DNA of 64,000 bases from Amborella trichopoda (Eukaryota; Streptophyta; Magnoliopsida; Amborellales; Amborellaceae). Below the pieces are notes generated by a model. The model was not told the origin of the DNA and searched no databases. It was given only the letters and a program-made list of their open reading frames with translations. Made by a program: the position numbers and the translations under genes. The stretch spans positions 3,068,249 through 3,132,248 of the forward strand of contig NW_006499617.1 in NCBI RefSeq assembly GCF_000471905.2, written 5' to 3'. Below are positions 57,937-64,000 of this stretch, in pieces (the stretch's first letter is position 1; every line of letters starts with the position of its first letter).

Positions 57937-60900
57937 TTATTGGAAGACATTTTTCATCATCATGGGTCCCCAGTCAATAAAGACTAGCAAACAATGGAAA
58001 TTTTGATAGCCTTAGAGTAGCCCCAGAACTAGTCAAGATCTTCATAAGGATTCTCAAAAGTCTCCCACTAAGTTTCATCTCATTTCGACATGTCTAAGGC
58101 AGTGCAGAATGATAAACAGCTTCAACAGAATTTGCCTGTAGCACCATGAAACGGACCCTATAACTAGAGCTACATTTTTAGTGTCTCAATTTGCTATGGG
58201 ACCACTGCCATTGGATCCAGCACGATTGAAAATCCCTTGGGGTAAAATTTTAGCTTGAACAGATATTCTAGGAAGAAGTTATAAGAAAAAGAGAGAAATA
58301 GGAGGAGCCGCATGCTATTCCCATGCGGCCACCCTGCAACTCAACTCCATTAAAGGGGCAGTCACCACTGGAGACATTCGATGCTCATATCTCACTCGTC
58401 TCAAGTCAGATCATGCTTAAATTTATGAGTGTGTTCATCTCGTCAAGATGAGCGTTTCGATATGTGGAATGCCTCATGATGACGCCCGAGCATGAAGAAA
58501 AGCTAGAGAAAAGTTATTGATCCGTGAAGAAAGTGCAGGAAAATCAGTAGCATTGTGCCTCGTTCGATCCACCAAATCACGTCGCTCGCGAGCCCGATCG
58601 ATGGGAGACCAGCTCCATCACGTGCGTAAGGTCTAAGGCTATCTGTAGTCCGAACTCTGTATATCATGAACGGTTGGATTCTACACATGAAGCTGACGAA
58701 GTGACCACAAATTCCGACGTCGAAATTTAAAATTCTAGCTAAAACTCTCAAGTTGCAAAATCTTCGTCTAGGCATGGAATCGTGTTGCATTTGATGCCCC
58801 GCGATTGTGACGGCATGATTAGTGTAATCCAATGAGGAAATCACATAAACAATCAAGGAACGAGCACATAATCGATCCAAAGTTTCAAGATTCATTAAAA
58901 TTTCAAGTCACATGATTGTGCCCTAAAAACATGATCTAAGGCTCGAAGTTGGTATTAAATCGATCACCATGCCGAGCCCTACGAAAATAAATAAATCAAC
59001 ATTCGATCAAACAAGCATCAGAACAACCCCGGATCATCCATGAAAACTCAGGCACGTTCCAGGGCAACACAAGGACTGTCTTGAAATTCCACAACTTGTT
59101 AGGAAGGGGCAAATCTATCATTTTGCACCCTATTTTCTAATTTCTTTTAGTTCAGTTAAATCTTAATTTCCAGCAATTAGGTTTAATTTTGATCAATCCA
59201 CCCATGTTTGGGCATAATTCTATACATACCACGTACCATCATTGTATGCAGGACGCTAGAACCCTTCACCAAAGAGAATTGTTACTTAATAGAATTCCCT
59301 TTCCTTCTCATTGTTGGGACACTTTTGGACAGATAGAGTAAGGAGATAAAAACTTTTGGATAAGTACCCCTAGGCTCAAGGTAAATCTTCTCTCTCTGCT
59401 TTTCTTTTCTTCTTCTTCTTCATCTGAGCCTCCCTCAGAGGCCATGCACGGCAGTGGCAGTGCCGTGCATGCCTCTTTCTTTTCTTTTTCCCCTCCTATG
59501 TCTTCACAGGTCATGCATGGAGATGACAGTGCCATTCACGAGCTCCTTTCCCCCTTTTCTTCGTCCATCTCTATCTCTCAGCGAGGCTTGCACACGGTGC
59601 TGCTCATCGCCGTGTGTAGATATCTCCTCGACGTCTCAGTGAAGAGCACAGACGGTGAAACCTATTGCCGCCCATAGGGGTCTCCCCCTGTTGCGCGCCT
59701 ATCGTAGATGGTAAAGCCTATCGTCGCTCACGAGAGGTTGCGGCAACACCTATCTTCATATGTGAGCTTCCTTCGCGCACTCGGTGCCTATTGCCGTCCG
59801 TGAGCTTCCTTCTAGGGCTTGGTGCTTATCGCTATTCACGAGCTTCCTTCGCACGCCCAGTGCCTATCACCATCCACGAGCTTCCTCTGTGCGCTCGGTG
59901 CCTATCGTCGTCTGCGAGCTTCCTTCATGCGCTCGGTGCCTTTCACCGTCTGCTAGCTTTCTTCGTGCCCTCGGTGCCTATCGCCGTCCGTGAGCTTTCT
60001 TCGTGCGCTCCGTTCTTATTGCCATTCACGAGATTTCTTCGTACGCTCGGTGCCTATCATCATTCAGAAGCCTCAGTCTTGTGTCCCACACTATCGTGGT
60101 GAGCCTCAGAATGGACTATTGCCACGCACTTTACAAATGGCTATCACCGCGTGCTTCAAAAGAGGCTATTGTCTCCCGCGCAAGGGTGCACTGCCTTCTT
60201 GTGTTGTCAATGGCGATGCCTAGCGTTGCCCGTAGTTCACTATTCACCCTCTAGTCGTGAGAAGTAGTGTCTAGCGCCTTCTAAGGGCCGTGACACTTCT
60301 ACTCCACGATTATGGGTGGTGATGCTTAGCACCGTCGGGACCCCATCCCTTCGCCGTCTGATGCATTTTCTTCATTCTCTTCTCACTTCACTGAGGGTGG
60401 ACTCAGTCTAGTGTTGCGATAATGGTCTGACCTTCGAGTAGTATTGCTGTCGTGTTGGTCCCAAGTACCATGACCATCTTGGAGCCACACCAGATTAGGA
60501 TAGTCATGTCGACCGTGGTTTCGAGTAGTATTGTTGTCGTGCTGGTCCAAAGTACAATGCCCTTCCAGTTACCACTCCGAGTCGGTCATTGCACTAAGTC
60601 AAGCTATCATGCTAGCCTCGTCCCGTATCGAGTTCCCTCTTCTTTTGTCCTCTCATTCAAACCTTCTACTTCATCACCCTAACTTCTCACCATCTTAGCC
60701 ATACGAATGTGCATTGCTCTAAGACAAGCGTGTGTCTTTCGACCCACTTTTCATGAAACTTAACCATAGTAATGTTGTGCAGAAAATAAGGAGATTGTAG
60801 GTTAATGGAAATGATTCCGAACTAGCTGAAGCAGCTTGGGGGCTTTCCATCCTGATCTAAGAGGGCACCCGACCCAGGTGAGGTTGGTCCCCACCTCACA

Positions 60901-61051
60901 TCAAAAATTCGCCGCTTAGTAGTTAGATACCTATCCTTGTTCTTGAGCAAGGTTCTCAAGAAAGCGATCTCAAGTCCCGGGTCTTCTGAACCCGAGACAT
61001 GTGTCACCAGATCACCTAGATTCTGGGAGGCGAGATCGAGGCACCTAACCA
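57937..61051 (+). repeat. 5' LTR of A2, lacking its first ~0.9 kb
   Basis: It begins inside the LTR (GGAAGACATTTTTCA, equivalent to 5265 of A1) and ends GAGGCACCTAACCA. U3 has the CCACCCATGTTTGGGC block at about 59200, followed by a weak TATA (TATACATA, 59221-59228). U5 holds GCAGTGGCAGTGCCGTGCATG words (59440-59540) and a ~40-base minisatellite. Confidence 0.72.
59750..60070 (+). repeat. ~40-base minisatellite in A2 U5
   Basis: About eight units carry GAGCTTCCTTCGTGCGCTCG and GTGCCTATCGCCGTCC. They are equivalent in position to, but different in unit from, the U5 arrays of A1 and of the LTR at 23824-26574. Confidence 0.85.
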
Positions 61052-61054
61052 ACA

Positions 61055-61073
61055 TGGTGAATCCACTCAGGAC
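61055..61073 (+). other. Primer binding site of A2
   Basis: TGGTGAATCCACTCAGGAC stands three bases after the LTR end. It is a decayed form of the A1 site. Confidence 0.7.
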
Positions 61074-62545
61074 TTATTACCACATTGTCGGTTCGCTCTT
61101 ATTTGATCAATATCTTCTTTTACTTTCTGCACTACTTTCTATGGCATTTGGGTTATTCAACTCGTTCACCCGAGTCGGGGATTTTCTCATCCCCACACTC
61201 GTGACCGTCCCAGGGAAGCGAGCTGCTCAAGCCTCCTTCCCTACACTCCTTTTGAGTTGGGACTCACAATCTGGCTCCCAGATTCTTTCTTGGGTTGGTG
61301 TGATAAGGAACTTAAAGGTCCCTAACTCCCCACTTCCTTGCCCTGGTGGACCCTTTACAAAGGCCCCTTGCATTGGTAGCACATCCGCTGCCACACAAAA
61401 CACGCACCCTACTACTGGCAAGTCCCTTGTCAGTCATGTTGTTGAGGTACACCTGAAGGCTGCCCTATCCACTCTCGTAAAAGGCAAAAAGTTGCCATCC
61501 CTTTTGAGGGCCGGCGCAAGGCAGTCCCCCATACTCCTTCACTATCCCGAACTTCTGCACTTGGAGGCTCGGGACACAGAGGCAGAATCTTGGGGTCTCC
61601 ACCTCACGCACACACCTAAAAGCTCGTGGTCTAACCACTTGAGCCACACCTCGGGGCAACTTTCATGCTGCCTCAAACTCGTGTTCAAGGTTCAGCCTTT
61701 TCAGGCCAAACCCTGTGTGCGCCATGCTTCCCACAGCTTGGGGCAGCACCAGTTCGGCATCAGCTCGAGCACATGAGGGTTGACCACTTCGTCTTCCCTC
61801 TCACCACACATAGCCTGACCCTGCGAGAGATAGGTTACTACCCAGTCCCTCATAGACACAAGCTTGTGGGTCTCGACCTCCTAAGGTCGAACCAATTGAG
61901 CAAGCCTGGGCCGACCCCCAAGTCACCCCAACGGCTAACCCTAAAGGTGCACATGCACCGACTCTGCAGGTTCCTTCCCGACCCGACTCAGGCGATGTCA
62001 TGAACCAGCTCCTTCTTCTGTCACTCCTCTTTCACTAAGCAAGCACCTCGAGACCTGGTACTCAAAGGTTTTCCTTAAGAGTATCATCTTGAGTTAGCCA
62101 CCCCATGTCAGACATGCACTCGGTCCCCATAAGGGAATCTAGGGCAATGGCCTGATGTCAGACAGGAGTCTGTAGCCTCCAAGGCAGCGACCCAGGTTGC
62201 CCGCAGTCCTTGGACTCCATTCTTTGCTCCAACTAATCGACACGGCCCTCTCCTGCTCAATAAATACAGGGTAATCCAAGCCTCAGGCTTGGTTCTAGAG
62301 TGAGGTCCATAGCCACCTCAAGATCAAGCAGAAGGAAGGTCTGCAGATTCTAACCAAAGAAGCCCCCAAGGCACTTGAAGTTACCACCTTTGGTGACTTC
62401 CTGCCTCATAATCCCTTCTTCCCTTTGTGAATCCCAGAGCCTAAGCGAGTCTAAGAATATTGCTTCGTGATCATTGCCAAGAAGCCACGGTCCTAATACC
62501 ATCAAGAACCGGTCCTCACAAGGTCGGCGTATAAGGCTCGAGTCT
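61074..62545 (+). other. A2 leader
   Basis: Homologous to 8424-9949. A 279-codon open frame starting in the LTR (60937) crosses PBS and leader to 61776, but A1 has no corresponding frame. On the minus strand, words such as TGGCTCAAGTGGTTAGACC (about 61635) and GGAGGTCGAGACC (about 61870) resemble tRNA-type A and B boxes. Confidence 0.5.
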
Positions 62546-62549
62546 AATT

Positions 62550-64000
62550 GAGGAATGCCGAGCTCCTACAGACCGACTTGCCGTGCACGACTCACCAATC
62601 TCGACCGTACACTACTCCACTTGGCTCTAACCCTCCAGAAGAAATAGTCAGCGTCAGGGTGATCAATGAGCCGGATGACTCTCAAGAAGAGCAGATGAAT
62701 AGGTTCGAGGTAATGATGTTGTCCATCCTCGAAAAGATGGCACGCCTAGAAGCCTTCAGGTCCCCTTCTTCTCACCATGAGACAACACAGTTCCTAGGCA
62801 AACTCCCCCACTGGTCTCCCAAGACAGCTCTCCTTTTCGCCGGGTTTCCTAAACTGACATAGATGTCATGGTGGCTCATAGCCTTAAGAACAAGATCCCG
62901 AGCATGCAAGAGGCCCTGCTTTACCATAATCTGTACCCCTTGTATATCGACCAAGTGTCGTTTCCCCCGAACTATCAAAAAGGGAAGCTCCCCCTATTCA
63001 ACGGTACTACGTCTCCTCACCAGCATACTACTCACTTCCAAGGAGCCTACCGAGAGACGACGACTGACGGGCGACTCCTCCTCCATCAATTTTTCGAAAC
63101 ACTCAAAGGGCCAGCCTTCTAATGTTATGCTCGGCTGCCTCCAAACTCGGTGCACTCCTGGTAGGAAATGGAGAAGTTGTTTTAACAACACTTCTAGGAA
63201 GTCCAAAGGAACATGGAAACCATCGAGCTCCTCACTCTGACTCAAGACATTGGTGAGCCAGTTAACAAGTTTATCACCCGATGAAGAGAGCTGACAACCT
63301 TTCATGCCACGCCCATGACTGAAAAAGAAGCTGTCATACCTGCATACAAAATACGCTTCCCGAGAACGCCTTGCATGTCTAGGCCTCTAATCCACCCTCC
63401 ATGTCATAGCTCATCTCCAAAGCAGTCGTATTCAAGGTCTATCCAAGCATCATGGCAGAACTCGTTAGCAACCCTCTAGCTCAAACTTTCGCTCCAACAA
63501 TCGGGGAAACCAGTAAAAAGCGGTGATCAGTGCGGCTGTCACCATTACTGACGCTAACAAAGTTGCCCGCCAACATTACATGGCACAAACGTCGCAGCCT
63601 GGGGGCAAGCAACAGTCCTACAATAAGGTCCCGCCCTCTAAAAACATAAAGCGAAGTGACTTCTGGACTCAGCACCAGAACAAGGTGTTTCCTTTTAATA
63701 AGGAGTGCATTCCTGTATTGCTGCGACTACTACTGGAGCAAAACATGATCCAGCTGCGGGAGGTCAGCACTGAAGAACAAGCTGGATAGGAGACGCACAT
63801 GAGGTACTACGCTTATCACAGGAAAGTAGGCCACCCCACTCAGGGCTGTTATAAACTCAATGATAATATCGAAGCCCTTATTAACAAGGGTCAGATAAAG
63901 CTCGAAGAGTTAATGAAAGCATTTGGGGCAACTGAGGCCTCTCACATAGTGACAATCCAAGAGGGTGATAGGGTACCTTTCATCCTCCGTGCACTACTTT
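62550..64000 (+). pseudogene. gag region of A2
   Basis: The order matches A1: SVRVINEPDDSQEEQMNRFEVM (about 62655), then the gag entry YHNLYPLYIDQVSFPPNYQKGKLPLFNG (about 62920-63005) and LLLHQFFETLKGPAF (63078-63122). The NQQ-type linker with QSYNKVPPSKNIK lies around 63610. The Cys-His-like YYAYHRKVGHPTQGC lies at about 63800-63850, followed by NIEALINKGQIKLEEL. It is better recognisable at the gag entry than A1. Broken several times and cut by the window end. Confidence 0.75.

Larger units (their letters stand above)
57937..64000 (+). mobile_element. Element A2, family A, 5' part
   Basis: A 5'-truncated LTR (57937-61051), PBS (61055), leader (61074-62545) and gag (from about 62550) run off the window end. 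All parts are homologous to A1, but the U5 repeats differ. Broken, with several breaks in gag. Whether it shares the RT-less layout and antisense PMD cannot be seen here. Confidence 0.75.

Noticed and set aside
60937-61776. 279-codon plus-strand open frame as a gene
   Set aside because: It crosses the LTR end and PBS of A2, has no recognised domain, and A1 has no corresponding frame in the homologous leader.

Overview
This window looks like a stretch of repeat-filled, probably heterochromatic DNA from a flowering plant with a large genome. I see no host gene, rRNA, tRNA or CRISPR array. Nearly every base can be assigned, directly or by similarity between copies inside the window, to LTR retrotransposons inserted into and beside one another. 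The plant origin rests on Tat-lineage Ty3/gypsy gag-protease regions, a plant mobile domain (PMD) carried antisense, and a Tekay-type chromovirus with a chromodomain. Family names A to D are mine.

Families A and B are related, protein-poor Tat-like elements with LTRs of about 4 kb. Their LTRs start near T(G/A)GGCCCC, and their primer binding sites read TGG(C/T)GACTCCACTGGGGA. They carry gag (recognised in A only) and a retropepsin region on the sense strand. No reverse transcriptase, RNase H or integrase can be seen. The sense coding ends shortly after an MRKMNYE motif, and about 300 bases later a convergent antisense gene ends. In family A that gene encodes a PMD with a coiled-coil tail; in B only the tail part is evident. 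The antisense gene has its own TATA promoter, conserved in three A copies and also present in B. The sense strand therefore supplies gag and protease while the opposite strand of the same element makes a host-like PMD protein. Replication enzymes would have to come from an autonomous partner that is not in this window.

Layout: 1-150, end of a family C LTR; 193-4329, the 3' internal part of an A copy (A0); 4330-23821, element A1 with two LTRs (4330-8401 and 19779-23821), gag-protease (9950-14350) and antisense PMD (18196 down to about 14540); 23824-26574, part of another A LTR; 26580-30844, an inverted, shortened A copy; 30845-31025, an inverted A LTR terminus; 31026-32391, the 3' part of another A LTR with a leader stub; 32392-47444, element B on the minus strand, carrying a C fragment (32776-33926) in its 3' LTR; 47445-50408, the start of element C, probably inserted in B's 5' LTR; 50409-57936, Tekay-like element D inserted in C; 57937-64000, element A2 running off the window end, with a truncated LTR, a leader and gag.

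All coding regions are decayed, and each element has about ten breaks or more. The paired LTRs that could be compared by eye differ at roughly 10-13% of positions in short stretches. This suggests insertions that are millions of years old rather than recent. The LTRs and leaders are packed with family-specific minisatellites. Exact boundaries are by-eye estimates, except where an LTR end and a PBS fix them.
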